Assembly: GCF_023973165.1 (NCBI RefSeq)
Contig: NZ_CP099547.1
Span: 1,550,001-1,614,000 of the forward strand
Origin: Arcanobacterium pinnipediorum
Lineage (GTDB): Bacteria; Actinomycetota; Actinomycetes; Actinomycetales; Actinomycetaceae
Reading direction: 5' to 3'
DNA: 64,000 bases
A program made the position numbers and the translations under genes. Positions 27,140 to 37,075 of this stretch are shown piece by piece (the first letter of the stretch is position 1; each line of letters opens with the position of its first letter). The notes under the pieces are model-generated. The model ran no database searches. It was not told where the DNA came from and saw only the letters and a list, made by a program, of their open reading frames with translations.

Positions 27140-27155
27140 GCCGCGAACTAGCGCC
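27132..27155. terminator. Hairpin between convergent PH-protein and ABC exporter genes
   Basis: GGCGCTAG / CTAGCGCC stem with an 8-nt loop, overlapping the stop codon of the PH-domain gene. There is no clear T run, so termination is uncertain. Confidence 0.4.
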
Positions 27156-27174
27156 TGTGGCCAATCATCGCGTT

Positions 27175-28905
27175 TTAGTCTTGTTGCCAGGTTTCCCACA
27201 GCGACGCATACTCCCCACCTAAGGCAACTAACTCATCGTGACTGCCTAGTTCAGCAATCTTTCCATCAATCATGACGCACACCCGATCGGCGTCGTATGC
27301 GGTGTAGAGGCGGTGGGCAATGGAGATCACGGTACGACCCTCCAAAACTCGAGCAAGTGCCCGCTCTGCCGAACGCGCCGCGGTTGGATCCAACAGTGAG
27401 GTAGCTTCGTCGAGAATAACAATATCGGGATCGAGCAAAACGATTCGTGCCAGCGCTAATTGTTGGATGTGATCTGGGGGAAGCTCTAGGGCACCGGAGC
27501 CAACAGTTGTTTCTAAGCCGTCAGGAAGATCTCTTGCCCATTGTGCATCGACGACGTCGAGCGCATCCCACAACCGTTCCACACGGGCTTCTGGGGCTGC
27601 TAAACGGAGGTTTTGCGCAATTGTTCCCACAAAAACATGGTTTTCCTGAGTGACCAGTGCAACGTAGGAGTGGACGCGCTTTTCGTCGATCTTGCTCACT
27701 TCTACCCCGCCGATGGAAATATGACCAGCCGAGGGCGGATTAATGCCAGCGATGAGGCGTCCGAGGGTAGATTTTCCGGCCCCGGAAGGACCCACAATCG
27801 CGAGGCGTTCGCCAGGTTTAACATCTAGATCGACATCGTGGAGCACTTCTACCCCATCCCGGTAGGAAAACGAAACATCTCGAATTTCGATTGCTTCGCC
27901 GATGGGCAGATCTGCTTCTGTTACTCGGTCCGAGTGGATTTCGGCCACACCGAAAATACGTGCCAGTGACACTGAGGCAAACTGCATTTCGTCAATCCAC
28001 CACGACAGTTCATCTACCGGGCCGCGCAGCTGCTGGGCGTAGAGAGCCACAGCGATAACCGCTCCCACACTCACGATTGAGTGCCCGACGAGCCAGGCGC
28101 CCCAGACTACTGCCAAGATCACGGGCGAAAACAGTGCGATAACCATCCCGAAGGAGAAAAATGCGCGCATCAACGCCGAGTAGCGTTCGTTTTCCCATTT
28201 TTCGTCGAGTAACACCATAGTTCGAGCTGTGCGGTAGGCCCCCATTCGTAAGGCATCTACAGTTGCCGAATGTTCGACGGTTTCAGTGATATCGCCAGAC
28301 ATTTCTGCATTCAGTGCCGAAGAAGCCAGATACGCAGCAATAGTGCGGCGCAGATACTTCCGAGTGATATAGAAAACCGGGATGAAGGACAGCGCCACCA
28401 CAAATCCGACGCGCCATTCGATAAGAAATGCTGCAATCACCGTGACAAGGATCTGCATGACTAACATCATGATACGCGATATGCCAACGCGAACAATATA
28501 TTCGATGCGGTCTACGTCCGCCGTCGTTCGCCCTAGTAAATCGCCGGTACCGGCTGACTCCACCGTCGAAATCGGTAAGTGGGTGACGGTGTTGACCAAA
28601 TCGATACGCAACTTGTGGAAGAAACGCTGGCCGAGAGCGCGCGAAAGGTACTCCCCAAAACCGGCCAATACGGATTGCACGCTCACCGCAACTATTAAGA
28701 CGACGATGTTGAATCGGATAGCACGGGCTGGGTCGGGTTCATTGAGCGCGTCGAAGGAGCGCCCGATTATCCATGGGGTCACAATGCTCGCTACCGCAAC
28801 GCACAGCTGGATGAGGAGCACAACGGTGATATCGCGTCCAAAAAGCCGGGCAAGCTGGGTAAGATGACGAACAATTGTTGAGTTATTTGCTATTGGTAGC
28901 TTCAT
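27175..28905 (-). CDS. ABC exporter half-transporter, subunit with intact Walker motifs
   Basis: Six-helix membrane domain (about 1-310) fused to an ATPase. Walker A AIVGPSGAGKSTLGRL, Walker B IVILDEATSLLD and the switch His SIAHRL are intact, but the ABC signature is replaced by LELPPDHIQQLALAR. It pairs with the upstream subunit, which has the opposite defects. Type IV exporter fold; substrate unknown. It overlaps the partner gene by 4 bp. See the separate finding. Confidence 0.88.
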   Translation of the reverse strand: MKLPIANNSTIVRHLTQLARLFGRDITVVLLIQLCVAVASIVTPWIIGRSFDALNEPDPARAIRFNIVVLIVAVSVQSVLAGFGEYLSRALGQRFFHKLRIDLVNTVTHLPISTVESAGTGDLLGRTTADVDRIEYIVRVGISRIMMLVMQILVTVIAAFLIEWRVGFVVALSFIPVFYITRKYLRRTIAAYLASSALNAEMSGDITETVEHSATVDALRMGAYRTARTMVLLDEKWENERYSALMRAFFSFGMVIALFSPVILAVVWGAWLVGHSIVSVGAVIAVALYAQQLRGPVDELSWWIDEMQFASVSLARIFGVAEIHSDRVTEADLPIGEAIEIRDVSFSYRDGVEVLHDVDLDVKPGERLAIVGPSGAGKSTLGRLIAGINPPSAGHISIGGVEVSKIDEKRVHSYVALVTQENHVFVGTIAQNLRLAAPEARVERLWDALDVVDAQWARDLPDGLETTVGSGALELPPDHIQQLALARIVLLDPDIVILDEATSLLDPTAARSAERALARVLEGRTVISIAHRLYTAYDADRVCVMIDGKIAELGSHDELVALGGEYASLWETWQQD

Positions 28906-30872
28906 GCGTGGTTGTCCTCAAGATCTTCTTGCCCACGATGAACAATAGCGTGGACGTAGTCATCAGCGATCACCTCTGCGTAGGTTCCGCGCAATCGCAG
29001 CGAACCGTCAGGGTTAAGTACGATCACCTCATCTGACTGGTGCAACATAATCGGCGAAACTGACACTATTACGGTGGTTTTCCCGCTGCGTCGTTCGTGA
29101 AGGGCTCGAGCGATACGCATCTCGGTGTGCGAATCGACAGCTGATGTTGGTTCGACGGCGATAAGAATCGGAGCTTGGGTGACCAGAGCGCGCGCTAAGG
29201 CAATTCGTTGGCGCTGGCCTCCAGACAACGATCGGCCGCGTTCAGCAATATAATCATCGAGGCCGTCCTTGAGACCCAGGACGATATCGTGGGCGTCGGC
29301 TACACTCAGTGCAGCGTCTAAGGTGTGTTCGCTCGGGGTATGTGGGTGAGGATTGTGCTCGCGCTGGGCGCTGCCCGAACCGTCTCCGGTTGCACGCATT
29401 TGTGCGCCAACCAGGCGCGGCAGCGGCCGTTCGGCGTAGGCACCGGCAAGATTAGAGCGTAACCGACCTTGGAAAAGTTGTGCAGTGGCACCGGAAAAGA
29501 CGATGGCTTGGCGCACTTTATCCACGGCTATGTCTGTTAAATCGATAGTGTGGCTGCCGGCGGAATCATTCCAGTGGGCGCTAATAGGGTGCGCGTCGTC
29601 GGTGCGCGCTAACCGTTGCGCGAGTTGGGCTGACTTTTCTGGCTGGGCACTGACGATAACGCTCACCTTTCCCGGCGATATAGAAATACCAGACGTTTGA
29701 TCGGTGAGCGTGACACCTTCCCAACGCGGTTGTGCCACGTTCGGATCGAGACCAGCATCGCTGGTGAGCGCGGTGGCGTTCATTATTCGGCTAACTCGTC
29801 GCGCCCCGACGCGCGCATCGGCAAACACTTGTAAAAACTGAGTTGCCGCCGAGACCGGGACCGATAGGTAGACGGTGTATCCGAAGAATGCGACGAGTTC
29901 TCCGTAAGTTAATTCCCCATCGTAGACATCCCACAGTCCTATAGAAATGACGACGACGGTGAAGATCGCAGGTACTGCGGTGGTCAATGCGCCCAAGATC
30001 GCTTGGACGAAGGCGGCACGGATTCCAGTGTTCATCACGTGTTCTGATTGGTCGCGGTAGCGCTCATTGTAGGTATCTTCTCCCCCTACTCCGCGTAGCA
30101 CACGTAATCCCACTACGGCATCGGAGGCAAGGGTGGTGAGTTTTCCGCGCTCTTCACGATTGGCGCTCAAGCGCTTGTGGAGAGGTTTAATGAGTAGCGA
30201 CATAAGAAAGATCGCTATCGGAAGGCCGATGACGATAATAAGACCGAGACCGATATTAGTGCGTAGCATCATCACCGAGATAACGATGAACGATAGTGCA
30301 GCGGCTGCTGTAGCAGGCACACCGTAGAGAAAGTTACCGATTTTTTGGGTATCGGAGGTCACCGCAGCAACTATTTCACCAGACGGAATGTGTTCGCGTC
30401 CACCGCCACGTATGGTTGAAATGTGGCCAACGATATCGCGACGCCAGCCGAAGTCACCGCGCATCCATGACGCGACAAGCACCGGCTCACTGAAGGAACC
30501 TAGAGCCCGCACCAAAATGACACCACTGAGCAGTAGTCCGCCAGGGATCAAGGATGCAGTTAAGCCTTTTTCGAGTCCGGAGTCTAAAAAGATACCTAGT
30601 GCCCACGGTATGAGTGCGCCGCCAACAAACATCAGCACCGACATAACGAATGCTCCAAGTAACAGCCCGCGGTTGGCTTTGAGGGTGGACCACAGCACCG
30701 AGTTGTGATCGGCATTCGGAGTTGCCTTAAATTCAAGGAATTGCGGCCAAGTCTTAGGTTGTGGCCCTACCTCGTAGGTGCGAGAGATCACAGAGGAGTC
30801 ACGTTTTTTCTGCAGATTCGTTACCTTCGGTGAGCGCATCGTATAGATGGTACGAAAAAACTGAGCAACCAT
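28902..30872 (-). CDS. ABC exporter half-transporter, subunit with degenerate Walker A
   Basis: Six-helix membrane domain then ATPase (656 aa). The P-loop position reads SVIVSAQPEKSAQL with no GxxGxGKS. Walker B is ILIAVEPTSAVD, lacking the metal Asp, and the switch His region is VIVSVSPIM. The signature LSGGQRQRIALARAL is intact. A Gly/Ser/His-rich insert (about residues 505-525) precedes the signature. It should form one working ATP site only with the downstream subunit. AAAGATCACT precedes the ATG at 30872. Substrate unknown. Confidence 0.88.
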   Translation of the reverse strand: MVAQFFRTIYTMRSPKVTNLQKKRDSSVISRTYEVGPQPKTWPQFLEFKATPNADHNSVLWSTLKANRGLLLGAFVMSVLMFVGGALIPWALGIFLDSGLEKGLTASLIPGGLLLSGVILVRALGSFSEPVLVASWMRGDFGWRRDIVGHISTIRGGGREHIPSGEIVAAVTSDTQKIGNFLYGVPATAAAALSFIVISVMMLRTNIGLGLIIVIGLPIAIFLMSLLIKPLHKRLSANREERGKLTTLASDAVVGLRVLRGVGGEDTYNERYRDQSEHVMNTGIRAAFVQAILGALTTAVPAIFTVVVISIGLWDVYDGELTYGELVAFFGYTVYLSVPVSAATQFLQVFADARVGARRVSRIMNATALTSDAGLDPNVAQPRWEGVTLTDQTSGISISPGKVSVIVSAQPEKSAQLAQRLARTDDAHPISAHWNDSAGSHTIDLTDIAVDKVRQAIVFSGATAQLFQGRLRSNLAGAYAERPLPRLVGAQMRATGDGSGSAQREHNPHPHTPSEHTLDAALSVADAHDIVLGLKDGLDDYIAERGRSLSGGQRQRIALARALVTQAPILIAVEPTSAVDSHTEMRIARALHERRSGKTTVIVSVSPIMLHQSDEVIVLNPDGSLRLRGTYAEVIADDYVHAIVHRGQEDLEDNHA

Positions 30873-30990
30873 AGTGATCTTTCGATAGCAGGCACCGCTA
30901 ATGGGCGACGTTGAGGTTTGGTTATGGACACAGCCGAGACTGCTGGTGGTGAAAATATGGGTTTATCAGGTAAAAACTGACTGCGACGCA

Positions 30991-31025
30991 ACGAGACCGG
31001 CCGATATGAATCGGTCCGGTCTCGT
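30991..31025 (-). terminator. Hairpin downstream of oppA
   Basis: ACGAGACCGG / CCGGTCTCGT outer stem continued by CCGAT / ATCGG around a 4-nt loop. It lies 57 nt beyond the oppA stop. The T run on the minus strand is delayed (about 17 nt), so it is a probable rather than perfect terminator. The stretch 30873-30990 shows nothing else. Confidence 0.6.
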
Positions 31026-31081
31026 TGGACGTAGTGTGGAACTAGAGCAATAGTTGACTATCGACTAGTTACACGTAGTGC

Positions 31082-32785
31082 TTACTTGGTGTAGCCAACG
31101 TGCTCAGGCAAGAATGTCTGGAACGCGGTTGCACCGTAGTTTGCGAGATTCGACGGAATTGCCATCAACTTAGCGCGGTAGTACAACGGGATGGTCATAA
31201 CGTTATCCCAGATAACCTTATCGACTTCGTTGGTGAGCTTAACGCGCTTGGCGTTATCGGTTTCAGCAGCAATCTTCTCAACGTATTCAGCGATCTTTGG
31301 ATCGTCAACCTTTGAGAAGTTCGAGGCCGAACCTGGGCCGTAGATCTGTCCAACGTTTGCCATCGGGTATGGCGTTCCACGCCAGCCGAAGGTAACTGAT
31401 TCGAATTCGCCAGCTTCAAGAACGTTTGCGAATTCTGCTGGTGGTACATCAACGAAGTTGACGTTGATACCAATAGCCTTCATGTGCTCCTTGAGCAGTG
31501 CTGCAGCATTGTCTGAAGCTGGGATGCCTGGGAAGCGGGTGAAGTTGAAGGAAAGTGGCTTTCCATCCTTTTCGAAAAGCTTAGTGGTTTCATTCATCTT
31601 GAAACCGAGCTCTTCGAGATCCTTCATTGCGCCTTCTGGATCGAACTTAACTGCGTGGTCTTCGTATCCTGCTTGACCTGGCATGAAGAAGTGGTTTCCG
31701 AGGGAGAGGTCAAGCCCTTCAACTGGCAAACCTGCCATGTCGGTGGCGAGGAAGTCTGCAGAGTCGATACCCTTTTGAATTGCCCGGCGAACCTTGACAT
31801 CAGAGAGTGCTTCCGCATTGGAATTCAAGGTGATGTGACGCCAAACGGTAGATGCCGACTGCTTAATATCTGCATCTTGGCGGCCCTTGATAAGTTCGTA
31901 GGCTGCCGCTTCAAGAACGTTATCGACTACATCGAGTTCGTTGTTGGCGAATGCCTGTGGCTGTGCCTTGGTATCGAGAACGGAGAAGGTGATGGTATCG
32001 AGCTTTGGCTTTTCGCCCCACCACTTTTCGTTTTGCTCGAGGGTAACGCGCTTAGCGCCCTCGTCAATGCTCTTGAACTTGAATGGACCGGCAACGAACT
32101 TGTTTAGAACGTTAACGTCTGTAGTAGCCCAGCCTTCGTTGAACATGGCTTGATCAGCCATGCCAGCTGCGGCGTAACGAGAGCCCAATATAGCTGACCA
32201 ATCTGGGTACTCAATCTTGAACTTAGCTACGACTTCGTACTCATCTGCGCCCTGCTCAATAGAAATGATGTGTTCCCAACCATCGGTTGATGCACAATCG
32301 TATCCGGTATCTTGAGACTTACACGCATTCCAGCTGGCCTGGTAATCAGCAACGTTAATTGGCGTGCCATCATACCACTTGGCTTCTGGGTTGAGCTTGA
32401 GGGTAACGGTCATCTTGGCGTCACCATCAGCCTTGTTGCTAACATCGTATGACTCTACGAAGTCTTTGTTAACTTCCCATGAAGCATCGTCGGCGTAAAT
32501 AAAGTTGCCGGTGTTTGCCCAGCCCCAAATGTCACTGGTTTCAGTGGTGTTGCCGTTGACGTGGAGTGAGTTAAAGTTTGTTGGCAAGCCAGCAATTGCA
32601 AGACGGAGTGTACCGCCTTCTTTCAGATCTGCTGGATCGACTTTGTTGTAGTCTGAAGCTGGCAGGGCTGCGGTTGCCTTGCCGGCGTCATCAGAACCGG
32701 ATTCGGACGAAGCCGGGCCCGAACATGCGCTCAAAACGAGCGCGGAGGCTGCGACGAGTGCGAAGCCTGCTTTCTTGATTCCCAT
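31082..32785 (-). CDS. oppA: Oligopeptide/dipeptide ABC transporter substrate-binding lipoprotein
   Basis: Extracytoplasmic SBP_bac_5 family receptor anchored by lipid. Signal with lipobox LSAC (Cys21 from ATG 32785). Family segments: LRLAIAGLPTNFNSLHVNG, LKLNPEAKWYDGTPINVADY and HITLNSNAEALSDVKVRRAI. The frame is open to 32824, but ATG 32785 has a perfect AAAAGGAGG. It is the last gene of the opp cluster and is separated from oppDF by a strong hairpin, so it may also have its own transcript. Confidence 0.93.
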   Translation of the reverse strand: MGIKKAGFALVAASALVLSACSGPASSESGSDDAGKATAALPASDYNKVDPADLKEGGTLRLAIAGLPTNFNSLHVNGNTTETSDIWGWANTGNFIYADDASWEVNKDFVESYDVSNKADGDAKMTVTLKLNPEAKWYDGTPINVADYQASWNACKSQDTGYDCASTDGWEHIISIEQGADEYEVVAKFKIEYPDWSAILGSRYAAAGMADQAMFNEGWATTDVNVLNKFVAGPFKFKSIDEGAKRVTLEQNEKWWGEKPKLDTITFSVLDTKAQPQAFANNELDVVDNVLEAAAYELIKGRQDADIKQSASTVWRHITLNSNAEALSDVKVRRAIQKGIDSADFLATDMAGLPVEGLDLSLGNHFFMPGQAGYEDHAVKFDPEGAMKDLEELGFKMNETTKLFEKDGKPLSFNFTRFPGIPASDNAAALLKEHMKAIGINVNFVDVPPAEFANVLEAGEFESVTFGWRGTPYPMANVGQIYGPGSASNFSKVDDPKIAEYVEKIAAETDNAKRVKLTNEVDKVIWDNVMTIPLYYRAKLMAIPSNLANYGATAFQTFLPEHVGYTK

Positions 32786-32909
32786 AGTGGTCCTCCTTTT
32801 AGGACGGAACTCCGACGATAACATCCGGAGCGTTAAGACCCAGCCTAGCTACTTTTCAGAAAAAGGTAAATTTATTTACTCGATTTTTAAGAAAATGTGG
32901 AGAAAGATA

Positions 32910-32944
32910 CATTTGGGCAGATAGTAAAACTATCTGCCCAAATG
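32910..32944 (-). terminator. Strong hairpin between oppDF and oppA
   Basis: Perfect 16-bp stem CATTTGGGCAGATAGT / ACTATCTGCCCAAATG with an AAA loop. It is 33 nt past the oppDF stop. On the minus strand TATCTTTCTCC follows, so the T run is weak. It could be a terminator or a processing/stabilising stem ahead of oppA. Confidence 0.7.
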
Positions 32945-32976
32945 ATTGTGAATGCTATCAGTAAGCTAATAACCTA

Positions 32977-35106
32977 CTAGAAAAGCTTGAGTGCTCGCGG
33001 ATAGTAGCACGCTGCTTTGTGGTCATCGTCTAAGATCTGAAGATCAGGATGCTTTGCTTCACACTTGGCCTTTTCGCCATCCGAAAGCGTCTTATACAGC
33101 GGGCACCGCGTAACAAAACGGCAACCCTTTGGTGGATTTGCCGGTGAAGGCAAATCGCCTTCAAGGATAATTCGGTCGCGGTTTCGTTCCTTATGCGGAT
33201 CTGGAATCGGGATCGCCGAGAGCAAAGCTTGAGTGTAAGGATGTTGCGGATGTTCAAAAACTGCTTCCACATCACCAACTTCGACGATTTTACCCAAGTA
33301 CATAACCGCAACGCGATCAGCGATATGGCGGATCACCGAAAGATCGTGTGCCACAAACAAGTATGACAACGACATCTTCGAGCGCAATTCGTCAAGTAGA
33401 TTAATGACACCAGCTTGGATGGAGACATCCAGTGCAGAAACTGGTTCGTCAAGAATCAGTAACTTTGGTTCCAGTGCCAAGGCTCGCGCAATACCGATGC
33501 GCTGGCGCTGACCGCCGGAGAAGTTGCGTGGATAGCGATTAACGTGGGCTGGTTCCAAACCAACCATCGTCATCAGTTCTTCAACTCGAGCTGGAATGTC
33601 TTCTTTCTTCCAGCCACCATAACGCAACGGTTCGGCGATGATATCGAATACCGGGAATCGTGGGTCAAGGGAAGCCATTGGATCTTGGAAAACAACTTGA
33701 AGATCTTTGCGGATACGCTTGCGATCACTACGCTTGAGATCTTTGGTATCTTCACCCATCACGACGATCTTGCCGTTTTGTGGCTTGACGAGATCGAGGA
33801 CCTGCATCAAAGTAGTTGTTTTACCCGAACCGGATTCACCGACAAGTCCAAGGGTTTCACCGGCACGGATATCAAGATCGATACCATCAACAGCGTGAAC
33901 TGTACCAACTTGGCGGCGGAACACTGATCCCTTCATCAACGGGAAGTAGCGCGTCATGCCTTCAATTCGCAAAACCTCTTCGCGATCTTCACGCGAACCT
34001 TCAAACGGCGGTGGTACCGCTGCCGGAAGTGGATAGATATCAGTGTACTTGCGCGAATCATCACGGATTTCTTCGGCACGCTTACAGGCCACACGATGGG
34101 CGGTGCTATCAGAACTGCGCACATCGGCTAGAACGGGTTCGCCATCAAGACATGCCGGTTGAGCCACCGGGCAACGCGCAGCGAATGGGCAACCCGTTGG
34201 TTCATAGAGCATCGAAGGCGGATTACCTTCAACTGCAGCAAGCTGGTACTCTTTACGCGAATCCAATCGCGGTAACGAACCAAGCAAACCGATGGTGTAA
34301 GGCATAGCCGAGTGATAGAAAATCTCATCAACAGAACCAGATTCGACCACACGTCCGGCGTACATCACAGCAACTTTATCTGCAATTCCAGCAACCACAC
34401 CAAGATCGTGGGTAATCATAATAACTGCAGCACCAAGTTCATGTTGTGCTCTGCGCAACACGTCGAGAATCTGAGCCTGGATAGTTACGTCAAGTGCGGT
34501 TGTAGGTTCGTCGGCAATAATGAGCTCTGGCTTGTTTGCAATAGCCATGGCAATCATCGCACGCTGACGCATACCACCGGAGAATTCATGCGGGAAAGAC
34601 TTGACGCGAATTTCCGGATTTGGAATACCGACCATCGTCAATAGCTCAATAGCGCGTTCGCGACATTCGTTATCCGATAGTGACGGATTGTGAACTTTGA
34701 GAGCTTCAACAATCTGATCACCAATTGTGTAGACCGGTGTCAGAGCTGAAAGCGGATCTTGGAAGACCATCGCAACAGTCTTGCCACGCACCTGTGACAT
34801 GTAGGAATCTGAGCGGCCGAGAACTTCAGTGCCGTGGAGCTTTACTGAACCTTCTACTTGGGCAGATTGGTCAAGTAGGCCCATAATGGCCATCGACGTA
34901 ACCGACTTACCAGAACCTGACTCACCGACGATGCCCAGAACTTCACCGGAGTTAACTGAGAAGTTGACCCCACGAACTGCATGGACTGAACCATCTTCGG
35001 ATGGGAAACGCACATGCAGATCAGAGACTTCAACAATCGGTACACCGCTAGTAGCTTGAGGAAGATCTTCGGTCTCAAACGATACTGCTTCGTTTTTCTT
35101 ACTCAT
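32977..35106 (-). CDS. oppDF: Fused OppD-OppF ATPase of oligopeptide importer
   Basis: One 709-aa protein carrying both ATPases that are separate (OppD, OppF) in many bacteria. First half: Walker A GIVGESGSGKSVTSM, signature FSGGMRQRAMIAMAI, Walker B LIIADEPTTALD. Second half: Walker A GLVGESGSGKTTTLM, signature FSGGQRQRIGIARAL, Walker B LLILDEPVSALD. Both halves end with the oligopeptide-transporter Cys-containing C-terminal motif (CPFAARCPVAQPAC; CRFVTRCPLYKTL). It overlaps oppC by 4 bp. It powers peptide uptake through OppBC. Confidence 0.95.
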   Translation of the reverse strand: MSKKNEAVSFETEDLPQATSGVPIVEVSDLHVRFPSEDGSVHAVRGVNFSVNSGEVLGIVGESGSGKSVTSMAIMGLLDQSAQVEGSVKLHGTEVLGRSDSYMSQVRGKTVAMVFQDPLSALTPVYTIGDQIVEALKVHNPSLSDNECRERAIELLTMVGIPNPEIRVKSFPHEFSGGMRQRAMIAMAIANKPELIIADEPTTALDVTIQAQILDVLRRAQHELGAAVIMITHDLGVVAGIADKVAVMYAGRVVESGSVDEIFYHSAMPYTIGLLGSLPRLDSRKEYQLAAVEGNPPSMLYEPTGCPFAARCPVAQPACLDGEPVLADVRSSDSTAHRVACKRAEEIRDDSRKYTDIYPLPAAVPPPFEGSREDREEVLRIEGMTRYFPLMKGSVFRRQVGTVHAVDGIDLDIRAGETLGLVGESGSGKTTTLMQVLDLVKPQNGKIVVMGEDTKDLKRSDRKRIRKDLQVVFQDPMASLDPRFPVFDIIAEPLRYGGWKKEDIPARVEELMTMVGLEPAHVNRYPRNFSGGQRQRIGIARALALEPKLLILDEPVSALDVSIQAGVINLLDELRSKMSLSYLFVAHDLSVIRHIADRVAVMYLGKIVEVGDVEAVFEHPQHPYTQALLSAIPIPDPHKERNRDRIILEGDLPSPANPPKGCRFVTRCPLYKTLSDGEKAKCEAKHPDLQILDDDHKAACYYPRALKLF

Positions 35107-36068
35107 GCTTTTCCTCCAGACTTAGACGTTGGATCAATAGCATCGCGCAATCCGTCACCAATGAAGTTCACTGAGACGAGCATGAAAACAAGCACGAGTG
35201 CTGGTGGCACGAAGAGCCAGGAATGCGTCAATGCCGAGGCCTGGCCTTGGCCGATAAGGGCACCGAGAGAGATCTGCGGATCCTTAATACCCAGTCCGAA
35301 GTAGGACAGCGTGGTTTCGGACAACACAGCACCGGCAATCCCAAGCGTAAAGTCAATAATCAACAACGAAGAAATGTTGGGAATAATGTGACGAATAATA
35401 ACGAAGAACGGTGGCACCGACATGTACTGTGCGGCGTGGACGTAATCCAAGCTCTTGACAGACATCGTCAAGGATCGAACCACTCGCGCGGTGAGCATCC
35501 AACCAAACAGGGCCAGCAAGATGATCAATACGACGACCGAGCTCGACTGCCCGCTCAGGCGCTGGTTGATAACAGCGATGAGCAAGAAGGACGGAATAAC
35601 GAGCATCAAATCGATAATCCATGAACCGACTTTGTCGATCCAGCGACCAAAGTAGGCGATCGAAGAACCAAAGAGCGCGGCCCAGCTGGTTTGCAAGAAC
35701 GCAACCGAAAAACCGATCATGAGTGAGGTGCGTAGGCCTTCGATAGTGAGGGCGAAGATGTCGCGTCCGCGATTATCTGTACCGAACCAGTGGTTGCCAC
35801 TTGGTCCTTGCAGTGGCGCGGTACGGTCACGGGTCAGGTAATCCCACTGGCTGATATAGGAGCCAAATAGGGCTAACGCGACCACGCCGATCAACATAAA
35901 TACGCCGAAGACGGCTGTCTTGTTGCGCAAGAAACGACGGCGAATAAGTTGGCCACGAGAATAACGCACGGCATTTTCCATGCGAATATCTGCGTCTTTA
36001 GTCAGCTGAGCTTGGACAGCGTCGATTTCGGCCTGTGTGACCATTGGGGAATGTTGAATTCTCGTCAT
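35103..36068 (-). CDS. oppC: Peptide ABC transporter permease (OppC/DppC)
   Basis: 321 aa, six membrane helices, cytoplasmic N-terminus with the OppC_N helix. A TM permease core with the EAA loop (DYVHAAQYMSVPPFFVIIRHIIPN). It shares one base with the oppB stop (TGATG) and overlaps oppDF by 4 bp, so it is translationally coupled in a compact operon. Confidence 0.93.
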   Translation of the reverse strand: MTRIQHSPMVTQAEIDAVQAQLTKDADIRMENAVRYSRGQLIRRRFLRNKTAVFGVFMLIGVVALALFGSYISQWDYLTRDRTAPLQGPSGNHWFGTDNRGRDIFALTIEGLRTSLMIGFSVAFLQTSWAALFGSSIAYFGRWIDKVGSWIIDLMLVIPSFLLIAVINQRLSGQSSSVVVLIILLALFGWMLTARVVRSLTMSVKSLDYVHAAQYMSVPPFFVIIRHIIPNISSLLIIDFTLGIAGAVLSETTLSYFGLGIKDPQISLGALIGQGQASALTHSWLFVPPALVLVFMLVSVNFIGDGLRDAIDPTSKSGGKA

Positions 36069-37075
36069 CAGCCTACCCTTACTCGTGGATCAACAATTGA
36101 TATAGCAACATCGGATAAGAACGCACCGGTTAAGGTGAAAGTACCCGCGAAGGCTACAACGGCTGCCGTTCCATTAATATCGGCGCCGGTAATAGTACCC
36201 ACGGAGTAGATACCCATTCCGTTCCAACCATAAACCTGTTCTGTAATGGCCGCACCGAGAATAAGGGTGGCGATACCAAATGCGAAGTATGTTGCGATCG
36301 GGATAAGTGCAGTTCGTAGGGCGTGCTTACGAATTGCTGTTCCGAAACGAACGCCTTTTGCTCGGGCGGTGCGCACGTAGTCAGCACCGAGAGTATCGAG
36401 CATGAGGTTTCGCTGGATACGCGAGTAGGTCGCGATTGAGGTTGCTGCCATACTGATCGTTGGTAGCAACAAGTGCTGGGCGCGATCAAAGAGTTGCGGG
36501 AAGAAGCCAGATGGCGGGATCGCAGATGTTGGCCCAATGAAGTTGAAGATCTGATAACCAGCAGATTGGTTGGCCCATGTTGCCAAGATCTGCAAGAACA
36601 CCGCGATAACCATCGCTGGGGTGGAGATAATGATCATCGAACCGAGCGAGATCGCACGGTCACGCTTGGTGTACTGGTGGACAGCTGCCCACGCACCAAG
36701 GGAAACACCACCGATAATTCCGATGAAGAAGCCGAGGAAAACAAGCTGAAGCGAGATGGGAACTCGGTTCGCAATTTCCGCGTTCACGCTACTGCCTTTC
36801 GGAGAATAACCCCAGTCCCAGTGGCTAATCATGCCGACCCAGTTAACGAATCTATCCAAAATTGGGTCAGTGGGATTGATGTTCCACCCAGTTAGGCGTG
36901 CATCAACTGTACGAACAACCTCATCGTAAGGAACGTTCTTCCCTGAGGTGATCTCAGCTTCGATGAGCATCGAGCGCGGATCGAGCTGCGTGCCAGCAAT
37001 AAAGTAGGCAAGAGTGACCGCTACTGCTAGTAAAAGCAGGTAATTCAGCAATCGCCGTATGATGAACTTAAACAT
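36068..37075 (-). CDS. oppB: Peptide ABC transporter permease (OppB/DppB)
   Basis: First gene of the opp cluster. 335 aa with an N-terminal helix (RRLLNYLLLLAVAVTLAYFIAG), a long extracytoplasmic loop and the permease core with EAA loop (DYVRTARAKGVRFGTAIRKHALRTALIPI). Its leader folds into a hairpin that abuts the ATG (see that entry). No convincing complete promoter was found; TACAAT on the minus strand at 37190-37185 is a possible -10. Confidence 0.93.
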   Translation of the reverse strand: MFKFIIRRLLNYLLLLAVAVTLAYFIAGTQLDPRSMLIEAEITSGKNVPYDEVVRTVDARLTGWNINPTDPILDRFVNWVGMISHWDWGYSPKGSSVNAEIANRVPISLQLVFLGFFIGIIGGVSLGAWAAVHQYTKRDRAISLGSMIIISTPAMVIAVFLQILATWANQSAGYQIFNFIGPTSAIPPSGFFPQLFDRAQHLLLPTISMAATSIATYSRIQRNLMLDTLGADYVRTARAKGVRFGTAIRKHALRTALIPIATYFAFGIATLILGAAITEQVYGWNGMGIYSVGTITGADINGTAAVVAFAGTFTLTGAFLSDVAISIVDPRVRVG

